Shown: one piece after another, positions 16,102 through 23,037 of the stretch
Numbering within the stretch: the stretch's first letter is position 1
Layout of the letters: every line of letters begins with the position of its first letter
Made by a program: the position numbers and the translations under genes
Origin: a virus
Reading direction: 5' to 3' (one strand)
DNA length: 42,497 nucleotides
Virus record (IMG/VR): IMGVR_UViG_3300032046_000066
Coordinates: 1-42,497 of that record
The notes under the pieces: model-generated
The model's database searches: none
Told to the model about the DNA's origin: nothing
What the model saw: only the letters and a program-made list of their open reading frames with translations

Positions 16102-16325
16102 CCTCGTCCACCCTCCACGTCCCTGTTTATAATGACCATCGTCATGACCTGCGCCTGCCTGTTTCTCTCGGCCTGGTGCGGTCGAATGCCGTCGAAGAAC
16201 AGGAAGAGGAACGGACGCCCGGTCTGCCGTGTCCACTCAACCGCGCCGGCCACTGTCTTGACCCGATCCGGGTCCGGGACGATCTTCGCGGACTTGATCC
16301 CCGCTGCTATCCTCGGCTCCATCAT
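16098..16325 (-). CDS. Small conserved-looking phage protein, unknown
   Basis: 75 residues. GAGGAGG lies five bases before the ATG, and the ATG overlaps the TerS stop (ATGA). The protein is compact and mixed alpha/beta: SAKIVPDPDRVKTVAGAVEW ... GRPFLFLFFDGIRPHQ ... MTMVIINRD. The layout resembles small packaging-module proteins, but no named family could be assigned. It belongs to the terminase operon. Confidence 0.7.
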   Translation of the reverse strand: MMEPRIAAGIKSAKIVPDPDRVKTVAGAVEWTRQTGRPFLFLFFDGIRPHQAERNRQAQVMTMVIINRDVEGGRG

Positions 16326-17224
16326 TGCTGCCTCCTCAGCACTTGTTCTCCGGACGGAGAGACCACATCAATCCCCAACTGCACCCGCCTCGACATCCGC
16401 CGCGACTCCCTGGTCCCTGTACCGCTCGGCAGCACGGCGACCCTCTCCGCTCTCGGCGTTATTGCAATCACCTTCCCCGCATCTTCCTCTTCCGTCGGAT
16501 CCGGCGCCATCAGCCTCGACCGCACCTCCGCCTCCCTCCGCTTCCTCTCCTGCACCGGAGATGCTTGTTCTGCGTCCTTTCCCCGTAAATTTTCTATTAA
16601 ACCGCTTAATTTCCCCTTGGCGACATCCTCGACCCCTCGTAAACTGCCTTTCCCGGCCACATCTTCCGGTGCTCGATTCTCCGAGGTTTCGCGCCTCTCC
16701 ACCCGTTCTTCACGCCTGAACGATACTACGACGTGCTCCTGCCTACTCGTGGCATCCCCACGCAACAACTGAATCCGCTCCAGCAACGCCAGCTTTACCT
16801 TCAGCAGTCCTTCCAGGCTCGTCGCCTTCACCTTGCCCTTCTGGCCATCTATAAGCGCTATATCCCGCAATAGCTCCGTCTCCACGCCCTTTCTCCAGGC
16901 AGCTAGCCCCTGGGCGCTCTCAGCCTCAAACTCCGCCTCCGTCATCCCCGCAAGCTCCTCCCACCTGTCCTTGTCGCGCCACTCCATGACGGTGTTACGC
17001 GACACACCGAAATTCCTCGCTAAAACGCTTACGCTACGGACACCGGCGCAGTACATCAATGCTGCTTCTCGGCGTTTTCCCGTGTGCTCTGTCCTTCGGA
17101 GAAACGTGAATCTCGTGCTTTTCTTGGCTTGGAGAACTTCGGCGGAAGTGATTGGTTGTGCGTCTGCAATGGTGACTGGTTCTTCCTTGGCTGGCTTTTG
17201 TCTTGGCGTCTTTGGGCTCGTCAT
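16322..17224 (-). CDS. terS: Terminase small subunit-like DNA-binding protein
   Basis: 300 residues. A helix-turn-helix lies at about 50-95 (KRREAALMYCAGVRSVSVLARNFGVSRNTVMEW), the usual N-terminal DNA-recognition unit of small terminases. A central helical region of about 100-150 (ALLERIQLLRGDAT) could serve oligomerisation. The C-terminal half is charged and disordered-looking, longer than in most TerS proteins. It is the first gene after a strong promoter with an operator-like repeat, and TerL follows after three small genes. The function as packaging-site recognition subunit is inferred from position and the HTH. A transcription regulator is the alternative. Confidence 0.75.
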   Translation of the reverse strand: MTSPKTPRQKPAKEEPVTIADAQPITSAEVLQAKKSTRFTFLRRTEHTGKRREAALMYCAGVRSVSVLARNFGVSRNTVMEWRDKDRWEELAGMTEAEFEAESAQGLAAWRKGVETELLRDIALIDGQKGKVKATSLEGLLKVKLALLERIQLLRGDATSRQEHVVVSFRREERVERRETSENRAPEDVAGKGSLRGVEDVAKGKLSGLIENLRGKDAEQASPVQERKRREAEVRSRLMAPDPTEEEDAGKVIAITPRAERVAVLPSGTGTRESRRMSRRVQLGIDVVSPSGEQVLRRQQ

Positions 17225-17248
17225 TATCCCTCGGCCTTTTAAAGAGTA

Positions 17249-17295
17249 AGAGGTGCTACGGTCAATTTATAGCACCTCTCGCCCGCCGGTGTCAA
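17249..17295 (-). promoter_or_regulatory. Late promoter overlapped by a perfect inverted repeat
   Basis: On the minus strand TTGACA (17290-17295) and TATAAA (17266-17271) are separated by 18 bases, a near-consensus sigma70 promoter for the terminase and head operon. A perfect inverted repeat, AGAGGTGCTA (17249-17258) and TAGCACCTCT (17270-17279) with an 11-base centre, covers the end of the spacer, the -10 box and the likely start point. This is the position of a repressor operator. A second possible pair, TTGACC-N17-TTAAAA, lies slightly downstream. TerS starts 25 bases after the repeat. Confidence 0.75.
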
Positions 17296-17317
17296 TAACT
17301 ATTTTCGGATCGCCAAC

Positions 17318-17530
17318 CTAATCCTCTCCTTCTGGCTCTCGGACGATCTGCTCGCCACCTTTCAAATCGTTCTCGAGCGCATCCTCCAGCAGCTTAATCT
17401 TAAACTCTGCTTCCTCGATTAGACGATTGAGTGATGCGGTCATCCTGATCAGTCTGCGGCCGAGGTCTTTCCTCTTGGCCTTCTCGCGTGATAAATCTTT
17501 GCGAACACTCTCGCGGATTATCGGATTCAC
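17318..17530 (-). CDS. Small coiled-coil protein
   Basis: 70 residues from a GTG at 17530 that overlaps the upstream stop (GTGA). AAGGAGGGGAA before it is the same ribosome site used by several neighbours. The sequence is strongly helical and charged (RKDLSREKAKRKDLGRRL; EEAEFKIKLLEDALEND), consistent with a coiled coil. No known family. It is the last gene of the early run and ends shortly before the late promoter. Confidence 0.65.
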   Translation of the reverse strand: MNPIIRESVRKDLSREKAKRKDLGRRLIRMTASLNRLIEEAEFKIKLLEDALENDLKGGEQIVREPEGED

Positions 17531-17745
17531 TTCCCCTCCTTGCCCCGTAGGGATGAAATCAACTCCTTCTTCTTGCGCGGCCACCAGCTTATCACCACGC
17601 GCCCGAAAACATACTTGCCCTTGATAACCTTGCAGCCGGACATTTTCTTCTGGTGGATGTTGCCGTGGCCCCGTTCCAACTCGCACCTCACCACCAGCCC
17701 GTCCCCTAGCGGGTAGGTCGCGCTGCACCTGCGGGGCGCGGTCAT
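17527..17745 (-). CDS. Small zinc-binding-type protein
   Basis: 72 residues. The motif C-x14-C-x5-GHGNIH (CSATYPLGDGLVVRCELERGHGNIH) is a Cys/His pattern found in many small phage and actinobacterial proteins and probably binds zinc. The ATG overlaps the stop of the frameshifted gene upstream (ATGA) and has AAGGAGGGGAA before it. The C-terminus ends in GKEGK because it is translated from the ribosome site of the next gene. Confidence 0.7.
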   Translation of the reverse strand: MTAPRRCSATYPLGDGLVVRCELERGHGNIHQKKMSGCKVIKGKYVFGRVVISWWPRKKKELISSLRGKEGK

Positions 17746-17931
17746 TTCCCCTCCTTGCCGTCGGCCTTGCCACGTAGGGCGGTTAGCTCGGCGTCAAGTT
17801 TTTCAAGCTGGCGTTTCACCTCGTCGTATACCGGCCTATATCTTTCTGCCATTTGGGCCAATTCCTCAAACCGGATGTTCAAGTCCTCCCTCACCCTCTC
17901 CAGCCCCTATTGCAAAAAATCTATAAGACAT
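17742..17931 (-). pseudogene. Frameshifted small gene (intact if one G is removed)
   Basis: AGGAGGTAATTA before an ATG at 17931 is an excellent start, but that frame stops after 21 codons. One base removed from the G run at 17904-17907 (CCCC on the plus strand) would join it to a 50-codon frame ending GKEGK at 17742. The restored 62-residue product (AIGLERVREDL ... LEKLDAELTALRG) matches parts of the 18438-18857 protein (ALERVRF ... LKEIDAEITALK). It is therefore a diverged paralog that is broken or expressed by frameshifting, or the run holds a sequencing error. A short product could also start at an internal ATG (MAERYRPVYDEV). Confidence 0.6.
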
Positions 17932-17947
17932 TAATTACCTCCTGTAA

Positions 17948-18091
17948 TTAATTACAACGTTTGAGCATAATATCCACCATAACAATTGCAACCCTGGCCG
18001 CTACCCTTCCTACTGTTCCAATAAACTTTTCTTTAGTAGCTTTTAATAACTGTTCGCGCATCTCCACGAAAACATCCTTCCATGACCTCAT
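17948..18091 (-). CDS. Small amphipathic protein
   Basis: 47 residues, MRSWKDVFVEMREQLLKATK to KRCN, found by direct translation. The ATG overlaps the upstream stop (ATGA) and follows GGGGAGGGTGAG. The sequence is one or two helices, with a hydrophobic second half (GRVAARVAIVMVDIML). A 12-base palindrome GTAATTAATTAC (17944-17955) covers the stop. Function unknown; support comes only from coupling and the ribosome site. Confidence 0.55.
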   Translation of the reverse strand: MRSWKDVFVEMREQLLKATKEKFIGTVGRVAARVAIVMVDIMLKRCN

Positions 18092-18441
18092 CTCACCCTC
18101 CCCTCGTCGTAGGCCCGGTGATATTGTTCTGCCGCGTCATCTTGCCGCGCGCGCTCGCGGCCGCAATGCTCGCAGATAATCGCCGGTGGCTTTGTCTTTT
18201 CCCCGCAGCACCGGCATAACGCGGCGTCGGACGATATCTCGTAGCGGTAGTAGGGATGTCCTGGCACCTTGCGGCTGATGATCGTGCCGGGGCCGAAATG
18301 GGCGTTTAGTTCCGACGCCATCTTGCGATAATCAAGCACGTGCGCGGTCACAAAATCAACGGCGGTCATGCTACCATGCAACAACATGGATAGCACCCCG
18401 AGAGCCGACGGCTTCAACTCGCTCGGTTTGTTGTCGCTCAT
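18088..18441 (-). CDS. Small protein with two CxxC zinc-ribbon pairs
   Basis: 117 residues starting at the ATG that overlaps the upstream stop, with AAGGAGGGGAA before it. Residues 75-95 contain CRCCGEKTKPPAIICEHCGR, a zinc ribbon. The first 60 residues are helical (ALGVLSMLLHGSMTAVDF). A nucleic-acid or protein-binding accessory factor is likely, but no named family was recognised. Confidence 0.7.
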   Translation of the reverse strand: MSDNKPSELKPSALGVLSMLLHGSMTAVDFVTAHVLDYRKMASELNAHFGPGTIISRKVPGHPYYRYEISSDAALCRCCGEKTKPPAIICEHCGRERARQDDAAEQYHRAYDEGRVR

Positions 18442-18857
18442 TTCCCCTCCTTGCCGGCGGACTTTAACGCGGTGATTTCGGCGTCAATTTCTTTTAGTGC
18501 CTCCGCTGTGCCTTCCTTCCGCCCCTTTTCGTATGGCGCGATTAACCTATAAGACGACTCGTTTTCTTGCGGCTTCCATGCCTTTTCGTTGGCTGCAAAC
18601 TTTTCCACCAACCAATCAATAGTAAACCTCACCCTCTCCAGCGCCGCTATCGCTCTGGCGTTGAGGATATCCTCCACCTCTCGCTCTGCGTGCACCCGTC
18701 TGTCACGCTCTATTTTCCCGGTTGCGCAGTTCGCCCAAGACCCTCCTTTGGCAAGCACGGAACATCCGTCAACGGCATCCGTGGCCTTCGGCGTGCCTTC
18801 AAGACATGTCAGGAGGTCATCGGTGTTACAGTAACAACTCTTAATTTCCTCGCTCAT
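18438..18857 (-). CDS. Small phage protein, cysteine-rich N-terminus
   Basis: 139 residues from the ATG at 18857, set by the ATGA overlap and AAGGAGGGGAA. The N-terminus has CYCNTDDLLTC and CSVLAKGGSWANC, suggesting bound metal or disulfides. The C-terminal half is helical and ends LKEIDAEITALKSAGKEGK, which is paralogous to the end of the frameshifted gene at 17742-17931. Function unknown. Confidence 0.65.
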   Translation of the reverse strand: MSEEIKSCYCNTDDLLTCLEGTPKATDAVDGCSVLAKGGSWANCATGKIERDRRVHAEREVEDILNARAIAALERVRFTIDWLVEKFAANEKAWKPQENESSYRLIAPYEKGRKEGTAEALKEIDAEITALKSAGKEGK

Positions 18858-19228
18858 TTCCCCTCCTTGCCGTCGGCCCATCCCATCCGCTTCCGGCAAT
18901 ATTCACAGGTTATTTTGTTCATGCTTGGCGTAAATGCTAATAGCGCACCTCTGGTTTCTTTTCCGCATAACGTTAATCCACCCCCACCAAGGTGGACTAT
19001 ACCGTCTCCGAATGGCCAATTGCAAACTGCCCAGTGGATCACCGGATCGGTCGCGCGCTGAACGATCTTTCGCCCCGATGGCTTATGCCAACCCCCACAC
19101 GCTGGACAACGATGCCCACCTGTTGCCTTGGCCCAGGCCATTCTCCCACTCCATGGTTTGCCTTTCTTGTTCTCGGTCATCCTTCTTCTTGTTGTTATTC
19201 CGAAATCACGAACCATCTTGTTCTTCAT
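18854..19228 (-). CDS. Zinc-ribbon-type small protein
   Basis: 124 residues from the ATG at 19228, which overlaps the upstream stop (ATGA). Two cysteine sets are visible: CPACGGWHKPSG near residue 40 and CEYCRKRMGW at the end, with a further LTLCGKET between. This pattern recurs in small phage and plasmid proteins that read as zinc ribbons. It ends in GKEGK like several neighbours. Function unknown. Confidence 0.68.
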   Translation of the reverse strand: MKNKMVRDFGITTRRRMTENKKGKPWSGRMAWAKATGGHRCPACGGWHKPSGRKIVQRATDPVIHWAVCNWPFGDGIVHLGGGGLTLCGKETRGALLAFTPSMNKITCEYCRKRMGWADGKEGK

Positions 19229-19611
19229 GACGGCACCCATCCCTTCAGAAGACAATCAAGTTTCCCCGCCTCTCGGATCACATCCTCCATTGACCGCGCT
19301 GTAAAACTCCGATCAACCTGTAACCCTTTCCACCACGCTTGGTAGTGGATATACCCGCGGCACTTGCGCGTGGACCAATCTACACAGAATCCGTCTCCTA
19401 TGAAACTTACAGAGAGACTACTCCAGTGGCTAAGTCTCGCCCTAAATATTTTCTTGGCTTCCCGGATGGCCGGATGCCATGCTTCTTTTCGCGCTGCTTT
19501 TACCTTTCTTTCCAATATGAGGTGCAACCATTTCATCCGGTATTCTCTGTTGGTCTCGCGCAGGATGAACCCCTTGTTCGTCGAGATCATTGCTTCTCGG
19601 ATGGCGTCCAT
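19225..19611 (-). CDS. Hypothetical protein of the early run
   Basis: 128 residues; GGGAGCTAAC precedes the ATG. The first 60 residues are basic and helical (LERKVKAARKEAWHPAIREA). The second half is beta-rich and aromatic (DWSTRKCRGYIHYQAWWKGL) and ends in a helix (SMEDVIREAGKLDCLLKGW). No family was recognised. The upstream gap of about 50 bases carries 10-base tandem repeats. Confidence 0.65.
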   Translation of the reverse strand: MDAIREAMISTNKGFILRETNREYRMKWLHLILERKVKAARKEAWHPAIREAKKIFRARLSHWSSLSVSFIGDGFCVDWSTRKCRGYIHYQAWWKGLQVDRSFTARSMEDVIREAGKLDCLLKGWVPS

Positions 19612-19660
19612 GTTAGCTCCCGTTAGATCGCGTTAGTTCGTGGTAGTTCGTGGTAGTTCA
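19612..19660 (-). repeat. Degenerate 10-base tandem repeats in a gene gap
   Basis: On the minus strand the gap reads GAACTACCAC, GAACTACCAC, GAACTAACGC, GATCTAACGG, GAGCTAACAT: five units of ten bases that lead into the ribosome site of the next gene. The period of about one helix turn makes a protein-binding array conceivable; slippage-born repeats are the plainer explanation. Confidence 0.55.
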
Positions 19661-19662
19661 TG

Positions 19663-19977
19663 TTATCCCCGGATGGACCTTCCGGCAACCGGTGGCTCGG
19701 CCGGACCATCCGGCCTGAGCTTCTCGGCGGTGCCGATTTTGAAGGGTAACTGCCCATCGCCTTCTCTGGGATCCGATAATCCGGTTGCCGTCGCCTTGAC
19801 TATCTTTAACGTTGCTTCCAGCCCTTCGAGCACATACAACTTGCCCTCCTCGAGCAGATAACAAAACCTTACGCTGTCCGGCGTCTTCTCCTCCCTTTCC
19901 CGTTCCACCTCTTGGAGTTCGTAGATTTTAAACTTGCAACCGAACTTGAATCTCAATACGTCCTTGGCCTTTTCCAT
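19663..19977 (-). CDS. Hypothetical protein of the early run
   Basis: 104 residues with AGGAGACAC before the ATG. Residues 1-65 look folded (FKFGCKFKIYELQEVERERE ... FCYLLEEGKLYVLEGLEATL), and the last 40 are Gly/Pro-rich and probably disordered. No family was recognised. It sits between a LexA-type HTH protein and the 19225-19611 gene in the co-directional run. Confidence 0.65.
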   Translation of the reverse strand: MEKAKDVLRFKFGCKFKIYELQEVEREREEKTPDSVRFCYLLEEGKLYVLEGLEATLKIVKATATGLSDPREGDGQLPFKIGTAEKLRPDGPAEPPVAGRSIRG

Positions 19978-19984
19978 GTGTCTC

Positions 19985-20230
19985 CTATCTGCCTCTTACT
20001 CGGGCTGGGTCGAAACCAGTGCCACCACAGTGATCACATTTCCACTCGTCGAACATTCCTTCCTCGGCCAAACGCTGAAGTAGCAGCCAGGTGGAAGCCG
20101 GACTCTTCAAGTCCATCGCCGCAGCCAGCGCGCGGGTTGACGGGAACCTGCCGGTGGAGATAATCAGATCCCGCACTTTACCCCGCGCTTCCGCCAACCT
20201 GACTTCTCGCTCTTTCCTTACTCTTGGCAT
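19985..20230 (-). CDS. LexA-type winged-helix protein with CxxC
   Basis: 81 residues. Residues 15-60 (KVRDLIISTGRFPSTRALAA ... LLQRLAEEG) match the N-terminal DNA-binding domain of LexA: a helix, a short loop with phi-PS-x-R, a recognition helix and a wing. The LexA protease part is absent. Instead the protein ends with CDHCGGTGF, half of a zinc knuckle. It starts at TAATG overlapping the upstream stop. It is the only small candidate regulator in the early region, and a target such as the inverted repeat at the late promoter is possible but not shown. Confidence 0.72.
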   Translation of the reverse strand: MPRVRKEREVRLAEARGKVRDLIISTGRFPSTRALAAAMDLKSPASTWLLLQRLAEEGMFDEWKCDHCGGTGFDPARVRGR

Positions 20231-20487
20231 TATTCACCCGCCTCTTCCATCGCTTTTTTTGCCGTGGCAATGAACTCCTGGTCCTTCAGAAGACCCTCGA
20301 CCAACCAGTCCGGCACTCGCACTTCCTTGCCGCCGAAATTAGCCAGCGCACTCATGATCTCGATGCAGGTCCCTGTCGGTGGACAGCTATCATCCGGGTC
20401 TTTTCCCATCCGCCCTGGCTTCCCAGGTTCAACCTTCACCGTCAGCACTAGCTCGATGTTTGCGTTGTAGGCCATCACCTTAATCAT
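20230..20487 (-). CDS. Hypothetical protein of the early run
   Basis: 85 residues; AAGGAGAAGGAGT precedes the ATG. Beta strands come first (ANIELVLTVKVEPGK), then a loop with CPPTGTC, then helices (LVEGLLKDQEFIATAKKAME). No family was assigned. It overlaps both neighbours by a few bases, so translation is coupled. Confidence 0.65.
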   Translation of the reverse strand: MIKVMAYNANIELVLTVKVEPGKPGRMGKDPDDSCPPTGTCIEIMSALANFGGKEVRVPDWLVEGLLKDQEFIATAKKAMEEAGE

Positions 20488-20776
20488 ACTCCTTCTCCTT
20501 TCTGCAGTCGGCGCATAGTCCTTTGATTACTCCGTCCTGCATGAAACCGCATGAATTGCAATACTGTTGGACATCTTCGGTTTTCATATCTCCAAGACGA
20601 CCGAGATACATGGCCACCGCGGCCCTGTTACCATCATAAGTTCCTCTGTCTTGGAAATACGCTTCCCGATATGCTCCCTTCGAGCTGTCGATGAGGATTA
20701 GACAGGCCCCGTAGGGCCCGTCTATTACCTCGCCATTCAGCGCATCGCACATGACTGCCGCGCCGTTAATTGTCAA
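20480..20776 (-). CDS. Small zinc-finger-type phage protein
   Basis: 98 residues from a TTG at 20776, chosen because GGAG lies seven bases before it; the first ATG (20752) lacks a ribosome site. The end CNSCGFMQDGVIKGLCADC is a CxxC-x13-CxxC zinc ribbon. The middle (GNRAAVAMYLGRLG) is helical. It overlaps both neighbours. Function unknown. Confidence 0.6.
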   Translation of the reverse strand: MTINGAAVMCDALNGEVIDGPYGACLILIDSSKGAYREAYFQDRGTYDGNRAAVAMYLGRLGDMKTEDVQQYCNSCGFMQDGVIKGLCADCRKEKEYD

Positions 20777-20999
20777 TGGCCTTCTCCTTTCTTGCTTGCC
20801 TGAACTTCTCCGATTCGGGACAGGTTGAAAAGTGAGGGACACGACCGTAGACCATCTTCCCCTCTGGCGTCATGACACCTGTTTTCTCGGCGTTGAGCGG
20901 GGCTGCCTTCCCGGTGTTGGTCGTGAACCACACGATGCCGGCTCCACACCCTCGACACTTCGACAGTGAAAGCTTCCAGAAATCCGGCCTGGTCTCCAT
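20766..20999 (-). CDS. Small zinc-ribbon protein
   Basis: 77 residues from the ATG at 20999, overlapping the upstream stop by one base (TGATG) with GGGAGGAGCTG before it. CRGCGAGIVWFTTNTGKAAP is a conserved string of small phage proteins, with a distal HFSTCPES providing further ligands. This kind of protein appears in many phage early regions without a known role. Confidence 0.7.
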   Translation of the reverse strand: METRPDFWKLSLSKCRGCGAGIVWFTTNTGKAAPLNAEKTGVMTPEGKMVYGRVPHFSTCPESEKFRQARKEKAIDN

Positions 21000-21691
21000 C
21001 AGCTCCTCCCCTCTCCGGCGATCCGCTCGGTGGAGACGGCCTTGACTCCGGGAATGGCGAGTTCGTTCTTGAGTTCTCTGGCCAGTGAGTTCAGCCTGGT
21101 GGCGTTGGGTAGGAGAAGCGATTGCTCTGCCTTCCCTTCGGCCACGGCCTTGATCAGCGCCTTCAAGTCCGTTACCTCCGCGCTCCACGTCTGGTAGGTC
21201 TTGATTCCATCCAGTTTGGGAGTCGGACGTTTGACCTCCACCGGCGCCACGGCCACCGGCTCTTCCTTCAGCCGCTTGACCTCCTCGCGGTCCCGGTTCT
21301 TCTTGGCCTCTTCCAGCAGCCGACGCCGTTCTTCCTCGGCCTTGGCCACCGCCGCTTCGTACTTCTTGCGCTCCTCTTCCTCGCGCTGGCGTCGCATCTT
21401 CTCGGCATAGGCAGCCATCGTCTGCTTCACGGCTGCCTCGGCCTCGTCGGGGATCCTCCGCAGCTCGGACTTTAGCGCCCGGACCTCGTCCAACGCGGCT
21501 CGTTGCTTCTTCAGGATGGGATCGAACTTGTCGTCGATCCGCTTCTGCACCGTCTTGATGTCCTTGAGAAACTCAGCGGCAGCACCCCACGTTGCTTGCG
21601 TGGTGACCTTCATCTCCCTGGCCTTGGCCAGCACTGCCCCGCCCTGAGTCTCGATCTCCTTCCGCTCCGTCAACGCAATGAGTTCAGACAT
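20999..21691 (-). CDS. Coiled-coil phage protein of the recombination region
   Basis: 230 residues; GGGAGAACAGC precedes the ATG. Residues 40-150 form a long charged coiled coil (EKMRRQREEEERKKYEAAVA). The C-terminal 60 residues look globular (YQTWSAEVTDLKALIKAVAE ... LNSLARELKNELAIPGVKA). This two-part layout (LDEVRALKSELRRIPDEA coil plus small C-domain) is common in phage proteins encoded near RecT-type annealing genes. The role is unknown; DNA-bound scaffolding or recombination helper is an inference. Confidence 0.75.
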   Translation of the reverse strand: MSELIALTERKEIETQGGAVLAKAREMKVTTQATWGAAAEFLKDIKTVQKRIDDKFDPILKKQRAALDEVRALKSELRRIPDEAEAAVKQTMAAYAEKMRRQREEEERKKYEAAVAKAEEERRRLLEEAKKNRDREEVKRLKEEPVAVAPVEVKRPTPKLDGIKTYQTWSAEVTDLKALIKAVAEGKAEQSLLLPNATRLNSLARELKNELAIPGVKAVSTERIAGEGRS

Positions 21692-22172
21692 GCTGTTCTC
21701 CCGTTAAAGATTGACTGATGCTCGACATCCACTCCGACGATCTCCTCCTTTCCCTTAAAAAAGTGAAAGACGCCTTCAGCGTTTCCATCTCCTCGGCGTA
21801 GTGGATGATGAACTCCTCGATTGACGATAGCTCGGTAAGCCCGTCTGGCATCCACGCCATTCCGAAAAGTATATGCTTAATCTCTGGCAAGCTCGTCTCG
21901 CCGATCATCAACTTCACGGCGAACATCCTCAGCCGTCTCACCTTGGGATGTTCGACGTTCCTGGCCGCGCCATGCGCCCACCCATTATGGCACGATCCCC
22001 TCGGGTAGCTGCATAGTGGGAACTTGTTGTTCTGGTCCTCCTTCCGAGTTCCTCTGCCGGCGATGTGATGGGCGTGCATGGTCGGCATTGAACAAAGACG
22101 CCACACGCCATTGACTATCACCGGCCTCCAACACCATGGATGGCCGCGCCTGTATTGCTTCTGCCGTCTCAT
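21684..22172 (-). CDS. HNH/NinG-like cysteine-histidine nuclease candidate
   Basis: 162 residues from the ATG at 22172, which has AAGGTGAGGTG before it. Residues 10-75 have the Cys-rich HNH layout: HPWCWRPVIVNGVWRLC, then HAHHIAGRGTR (catalytic His pair), then NKFPLCSYPRGSCHNGWAHG. This resembles phage HNH endonucleases and the NinG/Rap family of recombination nucleases. It follows a RecU-like gene, and a role in processing recombination intermediates is reasonable. A free-standing homing nuclease is the alternative. Confidence 0.72.
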   Translation of the reverse strand: MRRQKQYRRGHPWCWRPVIVNGVWRLCSMPTMHAHHIAGRGTRKEDQNNKFPLCSYPRGSCHNGWAHGAARNVEHPKVRRLRMFAVKLMIGETSLPEIKHILFGMAWMPDGLTELSSIEEFIIHYAEEMETLKASFTFLRERRRSSEWMSSISQSLTGEQHV

Positions 22173-22176
22173 CACC

Positions 22177-22659
22177 TCACCTTGCGATGACTTCATACGC
22201 GGGTCCTTTCTCCACGTAAACCGCATCCGGCATCGCCACCGCCAGTCCTTCAAGATCGAACCTGGGCCAGCTGGTCACCTTACGCGCGGCGACCAGACCG
22301 TATCTGAAGATGACGATGCTGACTCGGCGATCCGTTTTGCCTCCTTTTAAAATAAAGCCAACTGCCACCAACCCATCATGCTGGATTAGGTGGTCTCGCT
22401 GCTTTTCGCTCAATTGTTCCACGTGGAACGTCATCCCTCTCTCGGTCATGGCCTTCACAATCTTTACTTCCATGCAGTCTGTCGCCCAGACTAAGTCCGT
22501 GCCCTTGAAAGGAAGGAACCGCTTCCCGTCTCCTGCCACCGCCCAGCTATCCGGTATCTTCACCCATCTTCCTATTTTCGTCCCGATCCCCAACCTCTGC
22601 ACCACCTCAGGCCTTGCACAAATCTCTCTGACCTTCTGCGTTATATCCTGCTCTTTCAT
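22177..22659 (-). CDS. RecU-like PD-(D/E)xK nuclease (Holliday junction resolvase candidate)
   Basis: 160 residues; AGGAGGTCAAGAAAG precedes the ATG. The nuclease core is read as GTDLVWATDCMEVKIVKA (Asp, then E-V-K), followed by TFHVEQLSEKQRDHLIQHDG and LVAVGFIL. This order of acidic pair, F...L...Q..HL and G-F-I matches RecU/PRFA-type resolvases. It would resolve branched DNA before packaging. A VRR-NUC-type nuclease is the alternative. Confidence 0.68.
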   Translation of the reverse strand: MKEQDITQKVREICARPEVVQRLGIGTKIGRWVKIPDSWAVAGDGKRFLPFKGTDLVWATDCMEVKIVKAMTERGMTFHVEQLSEKQRDHLIQHDGLVAVGFILKGGKTDRRVSIVIFRYGLVAARKVTSWPRFDLEGLAVAMPDAVYVEKGPAYEVIAR

Positions 22660-23029
22660 CTTTCTTGACCTCCTCTCTGAACTGACAGTTAATGCTCGGC
22701 GTCACCCATTCCAGGTTGTCCAGCTTGTTGTTTGTTGGGCATCCATCCTTGTGGTGCGCCTGCGCTTTTTCTGGCTTGTACCATGCGAAAGCATCCAGCA
22801 CAAGCCGGTGGACCCATCTCTCGCGCCGATCGCCATCCACGGTGCTCAGTCTCACGGTGACATAGCCGTTTGAACTAATCCTGGTGGCGAGCAGCCTCGT
22901 CCGCGCACCAATCTTCCGGTTCGCTCTACCTCCTCTCGTCCAGAATGAACGGACCCGACCCTGATCTGATACCTCATAGATTCCCACAAACCCGACCACC
23001 GGCTTCCATTCCTCGATGCAATCCTGCAT
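22607..23029 (-). CDS. NUMOD4-HNH homing-type endonuclease
   Basis: 140 residues; AGGAGGAGCC precedes the ATG. Residues 5-30 are a NUMOD4 motif (EEWKPVVGFVGIYEVSDQGR). Residues 70-115 are an HNH_3 motif (VHRLVLDAFAW ... AHHKDGCPTNNKLDNLEWVT). Both are signatures of free-standing phage homing endonucleases. The gene ends 53 bases inside the RecU-like gene, an overlap unusual in this genome and a hint that it was inserted there. Confidence 0.85.
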   Translation of the reverse strand: MQDCIEEWKPVVGFVGIYEVSDQGRVRSFWTRGGRANRKIGARTRLLATRISSNGYVTVRLSTVDGDRRERWVHRLVLDAFAWYKPEKAQAHHKDGCPTNNKLDNLEWVTPSINCQFREEVKKDERAGYNAEGQRDLCKA

Positions 23030-23037
23030 GGCTCCTC

